Shown in pieces: positions 9,038 through 18,745 of a stretch of 64,000 nt of DNA. Position numbers and translations under genes: made by a program. Origin of the DNA: CAYZQH01 sp050300015 (GTDB lineage Bacteria > Pseudomonadota > Gammaproteobacteria > Pseudomonadales > Cellvibrionaceae); assembly GCA_050300015.1 (NCBI GenBank), contig JBNKWZ010000021.1:1-64000 (forward strand), in the 5' to 3' direction. The notes below the pieces were generated by a model. The model was not told where the DNA came from. It worked only from the letters and a program-made list of their open reading frames with translations, and ran no database searches. Position 1 is the stretch's first letter. The number at the start of each line of letters is the position of its first letter.

Positions 9038-10864
9038 TCAATTAGGCGAATGGTGGGTCGCCTGTTTTAAGCGTATGGAAAATTGACGTCTTACACTCCG
9101 CTTGCTGAACGTAACCAGCATGAGAGCTATCCACTCAAACAGACCAAAACTACCGCCGCTTGTGCCACCTGATGACGATGTGGACGAGCCGCTGCTTGAA
9201 CTGCTGGATGACGAACTGGAGCTTGAGCTAGAGGTTGAACTTGAACTTGAACTTGAGCTTGAGCTTGAGCTTGAACTTGTACCGGCACCTTTGGTGAATA
9301 CCAAGTGGTAGGCAGACACAGGCGGGACTGAATAAGTGAATTGATTGTTATTGACGGAGATGCCGGAAAGTTTTTGAATGTTGGTAGACCCGTCCCGCAT
9401 CGCGAACACTTCCGCATTGGTGTAGATATCGGAACCGTTGATAGTAAAGCTACCTGCTATTGTCTCGTCCAGATTTTTGTTCAGCACAATCACGTGCAGT
9501 TTGTCGTTTGTAGAATCTACTGACGCGTATATTGAGCTGTTTTCCTTATCATTCATCGAGGCATCGACACTGATGTCACCGAAGGTACTTTTGGCTCCGT
9601 CATAATTTCGATACAAACGAAAAGCCGCGGCCAAATAACTTACGGTATCGTCCCAAACGTTGGCTGCGTACACGTCGTACTTACCAAAAATACCGAGAAT
9701 GTCGGCCTGCGCGACTCCGCCAGTAATATCGTTGCCACCGCCATAACTGTATTCAGTAAAGGCGAGTTCGGTACCTGGGTACCAAGTTTCGATAGAGGAT
9801 TTAACGTGAGGAATCAATGGCAGCTCATCGGATAACCATTCGCCAATCCAGCTATTCTCGACGTAACCTACGTCCCACAAGCTGCGTGTGCCCTGCAGGC
9901 GAGCAATTTTGTCCGCCCGAGTAGTGGCGCTCGCTTCAATAACCCGTGAGTCACCGGTCGCCTCGGAATACCAGTGTAGGTCCAGGACATCCAGCAGACG
10001 TGTGCCATTACTGCCTGCGGCTCGCATTTTGTCGAGGTAATAGTCAATAAACCAATGGTAATTGCCGCCCTGGCTAGACCAGTCTGGAGCATCCGCCAAC
10101 GTCATGTACGCGCCCATGCCAAAGAGCGCTGGACCAAAGATTTTTGCACTGGAGTCTACATCTTTCACCGCGCTGGCAGTGGCAATGGACTTCTCCATTA
10201 GCTCTTGTGCACCGACCATCCCGGGGTGAATGCGCGGATGCGTATGTGACCACAGGCCAGGTTCATTATCCAGAGAGTATGCAAATATACCGCCTTGATC
10301 GGCGCGGCCAAACTGTGTGACCAAATAGTTCACCAATTCATCCACGTACACGGCGTTGTCATTCAAGTTGGGGCTGCTTGAGAATGCAGCATCTTTGCGG
10401 GGATAGACGGGAATCCAGCGGGAGGAGGGTGCCGCATCGGCTTCGCTCACGGGACCGTTGCCATCGGCAGCCACGTAATTGGCCATCTGTACGGTCATCA
10501 GAGCTTTAGCGCCGGGCGCAACGTCGTTTTGCATAAAGTGCGTGTAAGTGATGGCAGGTGTAGACCGATTTGCGCCAGCAGGCACCATGAAGTCATCGCT
10601 CGAGTGCTGCCAATCCGCTCCGGCACTGGACCAGTTGTTTTCCCAGTTATAGGCTGTCAGCCGGTTGCCGCCCAATCGAAAAAAGCCTAGGTTTTCTTGA
10701 CCGGTCATGTACATTCGGTGGTTTGTGCCATAGATCAGCGGGCTAATCGTATGTTGTTGCACGCCGGGTGAGACCGTGAAATCCACGTCAATAGCTTGGG
10801 CGACATTGATTGGTAAGAATATGGCAGTGAATACTGCACTAAGTGTTGTTGCGTACTGATTCAT
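9038..10864 (-). CDS. GH44 endoglucanase/xyloglucanase with GlyGly-CTERM-like tail
   Basis: The 608-residue secreted enzyme has a Sec signal peptide cleaved after VAQA (about residue 24). The GH44 catalytic module has the acid/base glutamate in YSLDNEP (E201) and the nucleophile in LAFTEYSYGG (E371), plus RIHP and DLHWYS strands typical of the family. Retaining hydrolysis of beta-1,4-glucan or xyloglucan is expected. A long Ser-rich linker (about 535-565) is followed by GGTSGGSFGLFEWIALMLV and a basic stretch, which fits the GlyGly-CTERM signal processed by rhombosortase. It is likely surface-sorted. It is transcribed alone. Confidence 0.88.
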   Translation of the reverse strand: MNQYATTLSAVFTAIFLPINVAQAIDVDFTVSPGVQQHTISPLIYGTNHRMYMTGQENLGFFRLGGNRLTAYNWENNWSSAGADWQHSSDDFMVPAGANRSTPAITYTHFMQNDVAPGAKALMTVQMANYVAADGNGPVSEADAAPSSRWIPVYPRKDAAFSSSPNLNDNAVYVDELVNYLVTQFGRADQGGIFAYSLDNEPGLWSHTHPRIHPGMVGAQELMEKSIATASAVKDVDSSAKIFGPALFGMGAYMTLADAPDWSSQGGNYHWFIDYYLDKMRAAGSNGTRLLDVLDLHWYSEATGDSRVIEASATTRADKIARLQGTRSLWDVGYVENSWIGEWLSDELPLIPHVKSSIETWYPGTELAFTEYSYGGGNDITGGVAQADILGIFGKYDVYAANVWDDTVSYLAAAFRLYRNYDGAKSTFGDISVDASMNDKENSSIYASVDSTNDKLHVIVLNKNLDETIAGSFTINGSDIYTNAEVFAMRDGSTNIQKLSGISVNNNQFTYSVPPVSAYHLVFTKGAGTSSSSSSSSSSSSSSTSSSSSSSSSSSSSSGSSTSSSGGTSGGSFGLFEWIALMLVTFSKRSVRRQFSIRLKQATHHSPN

Positions 10865-11339
10865 GGCATCTAATTATCGTTGCTAGGAGTGTGGTGTGTA
10901 AACGGTGATGATAGATTAAAAGTCGGAGTTACGCCGTGCAGCGGGTCACAGGTTCTTTCCGTCAAGGGCTCGCCAGAGCAGGGGTTTGAGTTGATATTGT
11001 CGGTTATGCGTCTTGAACCGCTAAGATCCGCGTTAAAGCTAGCGGGGGAGCCGGATGCTGGTGGGGGTTAAGTTGTTGAGTGGAATGTATTCATTTTGGT
11101 GCGTAGCTTGGCGCAAAAAGGGGGGCACCCTTTGTTTCTTATCGAATAAGCTGGTTGAATGCGTTACGAACTGACCCCGATGGGCGCTGTCGGAGGGAGC
11201 CCGCAAGCTCCAGAGGCGGCGGGATCATGTTGCCCTTCAGGGCCGTGCCATTAGCCTCAGGAGCCTGATTAAGTCCCACTGGCTTCGCTGCCAATGATGG
11301 TGCATTCGCGCCTCAATGATTAACCCGATAAATATTTCT
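10865..11339. other. Intergenic region, no gene seen
   Basis: This stretch lies upstream of the GH44 gene and downstream of the dienelactone hydrolase gene. It is fairly GC-rich, with short inverted repeats around 11195-11260, but has no frame with family resemblance or good codon use. Confidence 0.5.
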
Positions 11340-12086
11340 TCAGGGTTGAGGGCGCAAACAGCGTTGAAAAAACTGTCGGGCGCGATGATACATATCTAGC
11401 GCCAGCTCGGGATCGTAACGCTCGCCTTCGTCACGCATAAAAGCGTGTTGAGCATTCACTTCAAACCACTGATAATTTACGTCAATGGCCTGAAAGTGCT
11501 TCATCAATTTTTGTCGGCCTTCCAGTGGAACATGAGGGTCTTGTTTGCCAAACACCAACACCATTTCGCAAGTGATATCGCGTGCTCGGTTAAAGCTGTC
11601 ATTGCCTTCGTTACAAGGCAGTGTATTGCTGTGTATGTCGGTGGGGTACAAGCAAAATGCACCTTTGATCTGTGGGTTTAATGCGGCACGAAAAGCTAGG
11701 TGGCCGCCAATGCATACCCCCATGGCGCCCACATTGCCATTGCAATAGGTTTGCGCTTGTGCGTAGTCAATCAGTGCTTGTGTATCGGTATCATGGCCTT
11801 CTAAGGGTTTGGTCCATTTGTCGTTATTGCCTTTCTCTTTGCCGGCATCATCATAGCCAAGTACTGTGCCTAGTGGGTTGAGTTCGTGAAAGACTTCGGG
11901 CACCAGTACCACAAATCCCAGCCCAGCCAGTAGGTTAGCACTACGGGCGATGGGTGCTGTAATCTGGAATATCTCAGAGTAAAAGATGATGCAGGGAAAT
12001 TGACCGGATACCCGTGGCCGATAGATTTGAACCTGCATATCTCCGCTTGGCGTTGCCAGAATGGTAGTGTGCTGCTGGGTTATCAT
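11340..12086 (-). CDS. Dienelactone hydrolase family protein
   Basis: The 248-residue cytoplasmic alpha/beta hydrolase has the complete dienelactone-hydrolase triad: Cys in GAMGVCIGGH, Asp in VFGKQDPHVP and His in AQHAFMRDEG. The length is normal for the family. These enzymes hydrolyse dienelactones or related lactones and esters; the substrate here is unknown. No operon partner is visible on either side. Confidence 0.88.
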   Translation of the reverse strand: MITQQHTTILATPSGDMQVQIYRPRVSGQFPCIIFYSEIFQITAPIARSANLLAGLGFVVLVPEVFHELNPLGTVLGYDDAGKEKGNNDKWTKPLEGHDTDTQALIDYAQAQTYCNGNVGAMGVCIGGHLAFRAALNPQIKGAFCLYPTDIHSNTLPCNEGNDSFNRARDITCEMVLVFGKQDPHVPLEGRQKLMKHFQAIDVNYQWFEVNAQHAFMRDEGERYDPELALDMYHRARQFFQRCLRPQP

Positions 12087-12244
12087 GGTCTTGTGCCCCT
12101 ATGTAATGCGCTAAATCCAATATTGTATTTGCTAGTAATTTACCATTGATGAGGCAATGAGTGACAATTTTTAGGATTGCTCGATCTTGAATGGCGAGGC
12201 GCATTGATCGTAGTTGTTTAGATGATCGATGTATTACATAGGTA

Positions 12245-12495
12245 AAAAAGGCAGAACACCATGAGATATTTGGGTTCTATGGAGCTGGGTGCAAGTTCGA
12301 TTTTGGCTTTGCGGTGGACTGGATGCGTAAAGATTTGGCCCTTTGTATGGAAGAAGGGCTTAAGCGGCGTGTTCGGTTGCCGGGGTCGAGCAGGTGGATG
12401 GACGCTATGGGCACTTGCAGGCTCGTGGTGAAGAGCGTTCAGATACATCGGTATTGATTAAGTGGTTCGAAATCGATAACGGCGACGGTACTTAG
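12245..12495 (+). pseudogene. C-terminal remnant of a 3-hydroxyisobutyrate dehydrogenase-like enzyme
   Basis: One frame reads FDFGFAVDWMRKDLALCMEEG and the next reads VEQVDGRYGHLQARGEERSDTSVLIKW. Together these match the C-terminal NAD-binding-11 domain of beta-hydroxyacid dehydrogenases, where the FAVDLMRKDL and DTSSLI patterns are typical. A frameshift near 12375 separates the two halves. The N-terminal Rossmann domain is missing, so this is a dead fragment. Confidence 0.65.
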
Positions 12496-12905
12496 TCTAT
12501 TTTTTAGTGCCAGGGACGTTTCGTTTGCTGGTTATTAAGAGAGGGCGCGCCAAGCCGGGCCGACAAGAATTTTGGCGGGCAAGTGCCCGTGACTTTTGAA
12601 ATGGAGACAAAAGCCGTAAAGGCGAAACTCTGTTGATAAAATCATAGCGTTTTAATTGCTGCTTGTCTGCAAAAAAATAAAAAATATTGCTATTTAGGCT
12701 TGGCACCTTCAAGAATTTAATTCATAGTTGGAGTAAGCGTTAATCATCGTCACCCTTGTATAGGCGATTTGCCGAATGAGCTGGGTTTATTGCGCTAACG
12801 GTTTACCCGGTATTTTTGGAGGTTCATTGAGTACATTGATACTGAAGACTTCTGCCCTGGCAAACTCGCCAAATGATTTCATTCACGCAATAGAGGAATG
12901 TATCT
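12496..12905. other. Intergenic region before phoH
   Basis: No gene is seen. The last 50 bases carry the phoH leader with a GAGGAA ribosome site about 10 bases before its ATG. Confidence 0.5.
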
Positions 12906-13706
12906 ATGGCAAAGCGAGCAAGTGCAAAACGCAATTCGGGTTACTCTGCAAAAGAAATGCGCCAAATGCAAAAGGGTAGGGGGTCGAAAAAAGGGTATGA
13001 CCCTCACTTGCATGAAAGCGCAGAAATATTTGAGCTAAACGCACGCAAAACTGTTTCCACCGCTTATGCCCCCGCCCAAGACAAACAACCCTTCGTTGCA
13101 CGCAATCCCTCCCAAAAAAAATACATCAACGCCATTCGTCACAACTGCTTAACTTTTGGTATTGGTCCGGCCGGTACGGGTAAAAGTTATTGTGCCGGTG
13201 GTATTGCGGCCGAGGCCATGCAGGATGGACAAATTGAGCGCATTATTATCACGCGTCCCGCTGTAGAGGCCGGTGAAAACTTGGGTTTTTTACCTGGCGA
13301 TATCAATGAAAAATTTGCAGCCTATATTGACGCCTTTTTGGATATTTTAAATATTCGTTTGGGTGCAGGTACCGTCAAATATTTAATGCGCCACGGTCGC
13401 ATTGTGGCAGCCCCGCTTGCATATATGCGTGGTAGAACCTTTGGCGCTGATACCTTCGTGATTCTAGATGAAGCGCAAAATACCACCCCTGCACAAATGA
13501 AAATGTTTTTGACGCGCATCGGTGAGGACTGCAAGGTAGTTATTAACGGCGATATCCGCCAAAGCGATATCCCTGGCCCCAACGGTCTGCAAGATGCCGT
13601 GCAGAGACTCAAGAATTTAAATGGTGTTTTTATTCATGAGTTTTCTCGGGAAGATATTGTCCGAAGTGGACTCGTGCGCGATGTGATTGATCGTTACGAG
13701 GTATAA
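12906..13706 (+). CDS. phoH: PhoH-family P-loop ATPase
   Basis: The 266-residue cytoplasmic protein has a basic, low-complexity N-terminus (about 1-60), then the PhoH ATPase core. Walker A is GPAGTGKSY and Walker B is FVILDEAQN, followed by the sensor region VVINGDIRQSDIPG, all diagnostic for PhoH. The family is linked to RNA metabolism and phosphate or stress response. It is transcribed alone. An imperfect hairpin at about 13728-13760 (TTGAGCTGGCAG with CTGCTGGCTCAA) may terminate it. Confidence 0.9.
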   Translation: MAKRASAKRNSGYSAKEMRQMQKGRGSKKGYDPHLHESAEIFELNARKTVSTAYAPAQDKQPFVARNPSQKKYINAIRHNCLTFGIGPAGTGKSYCAGGIAAEAMQDGQIERIIITRPAVEAGENLGFLPGDINEKFAAYIDAFLDILNIRLGAGTVKYLMRHGRIVAAPLAYMRGRTFGADTFVILDEAQNTTPAQMKMFLTRIGEDCKVVINGDIRQSDIPGPNGLQDAVQRLKNLNGVFIHEFSREDIVRSGLVRDVIDRYEV

Positions 13707-13894
13707 TGGCGCGGTTGTCGTGGTTGTTGAGCTGGCAGGTTGTCCTCTGCTGGCTCAATTCTTGGCGCTTTATCATTGATTTTTGGTTAATGGTTTTCAA
13801 AACGATGCTGGTTGGGTTGACTTAATTCCTGGGATTGTTTGCCATATACTCTACAAGCCAACCAGTGCTGGGTGCGGCGTGCCGTCGGCGCGAA

Positions 13895-14350
13895 TCAGGT
13901 GCGTCCCGGCTTGGTACTCCTCCCCTCCATATGCTCCCAAAAAGTTATCCCTGCTACTGATGGGTGGTGGTAAAACACAGGAAACAGCTCTTGTATAATT
14001 TGTAGCTGCTCTTCATCGTTTACTTTGGGATTGTCAAATTCAGAAATATAAATCGGTAGGCCCAAGTCCGCGATTTGATCCAGTTTCAGGGAGATTTCTG
14101 CAGCCGAAAAATCTTCCAGCCCATGAGCTTGCGCACCAATCGCATCCACAACGCCCTTGGCAGTGGTGGGGCCTATCCACTCAGTAAACGCTTCGGTGCT
14201 TCAGCTCAGCAAATGGTAGCCATTTAAAATTCATGTGGTATTGGGGCGGTGTTGCCTAGCCATTTTGTGTGCATCTGTGATCCAGTCGGCGCCCAATAAT
14301 TTGAGTGCTGAGCCAAAGGGTTGATGCCCCGGTAATGGCTAGTTTACGAC
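13895..14350 (-). pseudogene. Remnant of a GH10 endo-xylanase
   Basis: On the minus strand, residues VDAIGAQAHGLEDFSAAEIS and LPIYISEFDNPKVNDEEQLQ, then GITFWEHMEGR, match the C-terminal half of GH10 xylanases. ISEFD carries the nucleophile glutamate. Upstream, broken pieces such as GADWITDAHKMARQHRPNTT match the acid-base side but are in other frames. The gene has lost its start and coherent frame, so it is a decayed xylanase next to intact cell-wall enzymes. Confidence 0.75.
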
Positions 14351-14779
14351 GTCGATTATCCGTTCAAGACGAAAAAAGACTGCTCGGTGTGTGCCCAAGA
14401 CTCTGATAAAACGTATTGTTGGAATCGGGGGAATTGTGCCGTCCAATCGATATGGTCACGCAGCGACTGGTTTAGAGGTGAGTAACGGTTGTTTGATCAA
14501 ACACATCTCAGAATGTTTAGGGTATGGCCAATACTTATTGACCACCAAGGTTGCTAAAGTAGCATCCTGAGCGCGGACTGGTTCCATTGGTGAGTGCAAT
14601 TCCACTTTACGATACTTTCGATACTTTATGTGTTTCTTAGTGGAGCTATCGGTGTTAGGTGGGATGGGCGGACGTTTACAATTCACAATCGATAACGTGA
14701 AGCTTAAAAGGTCAAGCGTTAGTGTCGGCTCCGCACCATCAATGCAGTAAAGTCAGTATTTGATGTGTATGAACCTGGG
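14351..14779. other. Intergenic region, no gene seen
   Basis: This stretch lies between the xylanase remnant and the TlpA-like gene. No open frame here resembles a protein family. It may contain older xylanase debris at its left edge. Confidence 0.45.
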
Positions 14780-15322
14780 TTAATGGGAGGGCTTGGTAAG
14801 CTGAATGCCCAACGTCGTTTCGAGTACCTTTAACAGCTCTTCGCTGTTCCAGTCGCGCGAGCCGCGTACTTTTTGAACAATGCGCCCTTTGGCATCGACA
14901 ATAACAGTAAGGGGAATTCTGTCGGCGCCGAGCATTTTCTCTATCGTTAGCTTGTGATCCAAAAAATTCTCAAAGGTGATTTGGGTTTGCTTAACCATGG
15001 CTATTGCCGCCGCCGCATCGTCGTCTGTTGACACTCCGAGTAGATTAAAATCGATGCCGTTAAAACGTTGGCCGAGTAATTCTAGTGAGTGCATTTCAGC
15101 GCGACAGGGGCCACACCAGCTGGCCCACACATTGATTATCAGCGGTTTGCCTTGATAGTGCCGGAAGGTCCTAGTTTGGCCATCTAGCCCCCACAATGTG
15201 GTGTCACGCAAATAACTGCCAACACCAAGACTTTCAGCGGCGTGCGCCGTAGGGTGCGCTGCGAGCACTGCCGCCAAGGCGACGAAAGAGCAAAAAATGA
15301 TGCGCGCACAAAAAAATCTCAT
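14780..15322 (-). CDS. TlpA/ResA-like periplasmic thiol:disulfide oxidoreductase
   Basis: The 180-residue protein has a cleavable Sec signal (AHA-AE at about residue 29) and a thioredoxin fold of the TlpA/ResA/CcmG type. The active site is WASWCGPC (C70, C73), followed by VSTDDD and the cis-Pro region DRIPLTVIVD. Such proteins reduce the cysteine pairs of apocytochromes before haem ligation. Its position directly downstream of the 32-haem cytochrome gene suggests this role, since about 160 cysteines must be kept reduced across the cluster. Confidence 0.82.
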   Translation of the reverse strand: MRFFCARIIFCSFVALAAVLAAHPTAHAAESLGVGSYLRDTTLWGLDGQTRTFRHYQGKPLIINVWASWCGPCRAEMHSLELLGQRFNGIDFNLLGVSTDDDAAAAIAMVKQTQITFENFLDHKLTIEKMLGADRIPLTVIVDAKGRIVQKVRGSRDWNSEELLKVLETTLGIQLTKPSH

Positions 15323-15342
15323 GCGCGCAGTTTAAAGTAAGC

Positions 15343-15362
15343 GGCCTTGGTTTACCAAGGCC
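15343..15362 (-). terminator. Hairpin between the 32-haem gene and the tlpA-like gene
   Basis: The 8 bp arms GGCCTTGG/CCAAGGCC have a TTTA loop, 20 bases past the stop of the cytochrome gene. No U-tract follows. It could attenuate rather than stop readthrough into the thioredoxin gene. Confidence 0.5.
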
Positions 15363-15381
15363 ATTGAGGGTGCGTAATGCA

Positions 15382-18228
15382 TCAGTCCCAATCGCGGTCA
15401 CTCACTCTATGACAGCCTGAATTTGCGCAGTTGGCGTTCTGATCTAAAGACGCTCCTCTGTGGTCCCTGCTGCGGTATCTATTGGAGTGGCACGCCGCAC
15501 ATTTAGGCACGTATTGTGGTGAGCGGTAGTTAATGTTTTCGTTGTTGTTGTGGCACGAGTTACACGTGACTCTGAAATTGTGGTCACCTGGGTAGTTCCT
15601 GGTGTTGTGTCTAAACCGAATGGGTGCCCAGCGGTCAGTGGTGTGACAGCTGACACAATCTTGCGTGGTGACAAAATGGCCCCAACCTTTACCCGTGGAG
15701 ATGGTCCCGTTGTGGCAAGACTCGCAATTGCCAGTGATGCCTTGGTGGTCCCATGTGCCGCCTTCGAAAGACCCCGTGGTGTGGCAGAAGTGACAATCTA
15801 GGCTAGTTTCAATATGGTTTTGAGATTTACCGGTTGACGTGACCCCATGGCAAGAGGCGCAGTCGTCCACAATGCCTGTGTGGTCGAATATGGCATCTGC
15901 AAATGTTCGAGTGTTGTGGCACACGCTACAGTCTTGGTTGGTGGGTGGGTGGTTTGCTTTTTTCGGCGTGGCGAAGCCGGCGCCGTGACAGGAAGCGCAA
16001 TTATCCACTATGCCGATATGATCAAAAGTACCTGGTATAAAGCCAGTGGTAATGTGGCATTGGCTACAATCTTGGTTGGTTGGTACATGGGTGCCAGGCT
16101 TGCCAATGGACGTTACGCCATCGTGACAACTTGCGCAGTTATTAACGATACCTTGGTGGTCAAATTTAGCTCCAGCGAATGCCGTTGTATTGTGGCAGGT
16201 GGAACAGTCTTGGGTTGTTGGGATATGGTCGTTAGGCTTGCCTATTGACGTCACTCCGTGACAGGAAGCGCAATTATCGACGATACCCGTGTGATCGAAT
16301 ATAGCCCCTGCAAAATTGCCAGTTACATGGCATACGCTACAATCCGCTTCGGTTTGAATATGGCCGTCATTCTTACCGATGGCGGACCCGTTTCCGTGGC
16401 ATGAAGCGCAATTATCCACAATGCCCGTGTGATCAAATGTTGCCCCGGCGAAATCCGACGTGCCGTGGCAAACGCCACAGTCTTCTGTGGTCACTATGTG
16501 ATTGGTTGTTTGCCCTAGTGCCCCGCTGTCTGTAAAGCTACCGTTGTGACATGAGGTGCAATTGTCAGTAATCCCCTGGTGTGTAAAGTCTGGCGGTATA
16601 AATGCGGTTTGGTTGTGGCATGTTCCACAGTCATCCAGCGTAGGAACGTGATCGCTAGGTTTGCTGGCGTCGGGCAGCATTCTTGGGTTATGGCAGCCTT
16701 CACAGCCATCGGTTAAACCGTCGTGCACATTTGCCAGGAAGGTGGACGTTGCAAACCCCCCGGAGTTGGTGTCGTTATGGCAAACGCTGCAGTCTTGCTG
16801 TGCAGGGATATGATTGATTTTTTTACCAATGGACGTAATGCCGTTGTGACAAGAAGCGCAGTTGTCCGTTATGCCTGCGTGGTTGAAGCTCGCGCCTTCA
16901 AAAGAGGTGTTATTCAAGTGACAAGTCGAACAATCTTCTTCAGTAGGTATGTGGCTGGGATTTTTGCCGGTGCTTGTAATGCCATCGTGACAGGAAACAC
17001 AGTTGTCCACGATGCCGGCATGGTCAAACGATCCGTTGGCAAATGTGCCTGGGCTATGGCAGGTGCCACAATCTTGGGTGGTGGCAATGTGGCTGTCGGG
17101 TTTGCCGATCGTGAAGGTGTTGTTATGGCAGGATTCACAGGTTTGGCTAGTGACTTCAAGCACGGTGTGGTCAAAAATATTGCCTAAGGTGAAGTCCTCA
17201 GTGTTGTGGCAAAGGCCACAGTCAGCCTCGGTGGCTGGATGATCCAGTGATTGGCCTACCGCATTGGTGCCATTGTGGCAGCTGACACAGGTTGAGGTAA
17301 TGTTACTGTGGTCAAAAAACGCGATTTTGAAATCAGCCGGTATGTGGCAGTTGCTACAATCACTGCCTTCTGGTGTGGGTAAATGGCCATCGTATTTGCC
17401 TGTTGCCACAATACCGTTGTGGCATGCGCCACAATTTTCAGTAATTCCGGTGTGATCAAATACGCCACCCAAGTCTGCCTCTAAGAAGCTATTGGTGTTG
17501 TGGCAATTTTCGCACGCAGCTTCGGTGGATATATGGGTTGGAGACTTGCCAATGGCTTTCACTCCATCGTGACATTCTACGCAGCCGCCAAAGGTTTCTA
17601 GGTGATCCACATGGCGAATTTGCTCAAAGCCAAATGTGGTGTGGCAGGTTTCGCATTTGTTGCTGGTGGCCAAATGGTCTGGAGATTTTGTGGCAATGTC
17701 TACGTATCGGCCATCGTGGCAGTCTACGCAGCGAGAAGGGTAGCGAATATGTATGCGTTTGCCGGTCAACCAATCGCCGGCGTGTGTCACTTCGACTGAG
17801 GCAACGGCTCTTTCACTTGTAAGGCCTCCGGAGGTAACCACCAATTGCACCATGTATGTGCCCACTAAATCGGCAGTAAAACTTGGCGTCGCAGAGGTGG
17901 GGTCAAGCAATTCTGCAGCACTGCCGTCAGGCTTAGAGCTAAAACTCCATTCATAGCTAAGCGGCGCACTGGTCGAAGTGCTGGAGCCTGTGCCATCCAA
18001 CATTGCAACCTCGCCTTCGCGCACGGCGACGATCAAGCCTGCATCCGCCACTACCGTTGCTGTTGCGGCAGAAACGTCGCCAGAAGACGATGTCCCCCCG
18101 CTTGATGAGCTACTTGAGCTGCTTGAGCTGCTTAAATCGTCTGTACCGCCACATGCAGCCACAAATACCACCAATGCATAAATGGAGGTCCGGAGAAGTT
18201 GCGCTTGCAGTCGCTTAAATGTATTCAT
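15382..18228 (-). CDS. Giant surface-lipoprotein c-type cytochrome, about 32 haems
   Basis: The 948-residue protein starts with a lipoprotein signal (lipid Cys at about residue 26, FVAAC), then a poly-Ser linker (about 33-43) and an Ig/PKD-like domain (about 57-148, SYEWSFSSKPDG). From C167 to the C-terminus I count 32 CxxCH motifs spaced about 22-26 residues apart, plus a terminal CX4CH (CANSGCH). Between them, conserved FDH and DHI or NHI histidines alternate and probably give the second axial ligands, so bis-His low-spin haems are expected. Lipid anchor and linker suggest an outer-membrane, cell-surface position. It has its own promoter at 18440-18473 and is followed by a TlpA-like gene. 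Confidence 0.9.
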   Translation of the reverse strand: MNTFKRLQAQLLRTSIYALVVFVAACGGTDDLSSSSSSSSSSSGGTSSSGDVSAATATVVADAGLIVAVREGEVAMLDGTGSSTSTSAPLSYEWSFSSKPDGSAAELLDPTSATPSFTADLVGTYMVQLVVTSGGLTSERAVASVEVTHAGDWLTGKRIHIRYPSRCVDCHDGRYVDIATKSPDHLATSNKCETCHTTFGFEQIRHVDHLETFGGCVECHDGVKAIGKSPTHISTEAACENCHNTNSFLEADLGGVFDHTGITENCGACHNGIVATGKYDGHLPTPEGSDCSNCHIPADFKIAFFDHSNITSTCVSCHNGTNAVGQSLDHPATEADCGLCHNTEDFTLGNIFDHTVLEVTSQTCESCHNNTFTIGKPDSHIATTQDCGTCHSPGTFANGSFDHAGIVDNCVSCHDGITSTGKNPSHIPTEEDCSTCHLNNTSFEGASFNHAGITDNCASCHNGITSIGKKINHIPAQQDCSVCHNDTNSGGFATSTFLANVHDGLTDGCEGCHNPRMLPDASKPSDHVPTLDDCGTCHNQTAFIPPDFTHQGITDNCTSCHNGSFTDSGALGQTTNHIVTTEDCGVCHGTSDFAGATFDHTGIVDNCASCHGNGSAIGKNDGHIQTEADCSVCHVTGNFAGAIFDHTGIVDNCASCHGVTSIGKPNDHIPTTQDCSTCHNTTAFAGAKFDHQGIVNNCASCHDGVTSIGKPGTHVPTNQDCSQCHITTGFIPGTFDHIGIVDNCASCHGAGFATPKKANHPPTNQDCSVCHNTRTFADAIFDHTGIVDDCASCHGVTSTGKSQNHIETSLDCHFCHTTGSFEGGTWDHQGITGNCESCHNGTISTGKGWGHFVTTQDCVSCHTTDRWAPIRFRHNTRNYPGDHNFRVTCNSCHNNNENINYRSPQYVPKCAACHSNRYRSRDHRGASLDQNANCANSGCHRVSDRDWD

Positions 18229-18439
18229 GCGAATTGCCCTGTTTAGAAAGGAATGGCAATTTTTTGCCTGTCAGTGACCCATGTTGGGGTTGATAAGCCT
18301 GGGTGGTTCCAGGTAAACACACGCTCCACCTTTGCTTAGGCAGCTCTGTCCCTGGGTGCCAACTTAAAGTTAACCAAGGCCATCGGTCGCACGCAGGGGT
18401 GGCTTAATGTTGAATGATAGCCATCAAAACAAGCCTCAT

Positions 18440-18473
18440 TTGGGAAAATATTCCCAAATGAGGCTTGAGTCAA
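18440..18473 (-). promoter_or_regulatory. Promoter with palindromic operator before the 32-haem gene
   Basis: On the minus strand, TTGACT (18468-18473) is followed after exactly 17 bases by TATTTT (18445-18450). The -10 sits in an 18 bp palindrome, TTGGGAA-N4-TTCCCAA (18440-18457), itself the centre of a larger inverted repeat with 16 bp arms at 18431-18466. The regulator promoter at 28174-28207 has the same layout, with 16 of 18 palindrome bases identical. The leader to the ATG would be about 210 bases. As RNA, the big inverted repeat could also form a hairpin ending the upstream operon. Confidence 0.65.
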
Positions 18474-18745
18474 TGTTCTTGGTCCATATTCGGAGGGGTA
18501 AGCGTCAAAAAAGGCTAAAAATGAAAGCTGTGTCACAAAGTTATTGGGAACTTTGTTGGTCGATTTCAGCTTCGGAGTCTTGCCCTGCGAGGCTATGATC
18601 GGGCTTGATCCCCCCTCCGTGCTCTTAAAGGTCATTGTCAATCTGCTGGCGGCTCCCCCTTGGAGGCTGAGGAGACCTAAACTGAAGTTGTCCCCTATAA
18701 GAAAGAGCAACCCTATCGCCGTAACATTTGATTAAACCTAAGCCT

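Noticed and set aside
15847..17187. Long plus-strand frames opposite the 32-haem gene
   Set aside because: They are antisense to repeated CxxCH codons and consist of low-complexity sequence; no family resemblance.
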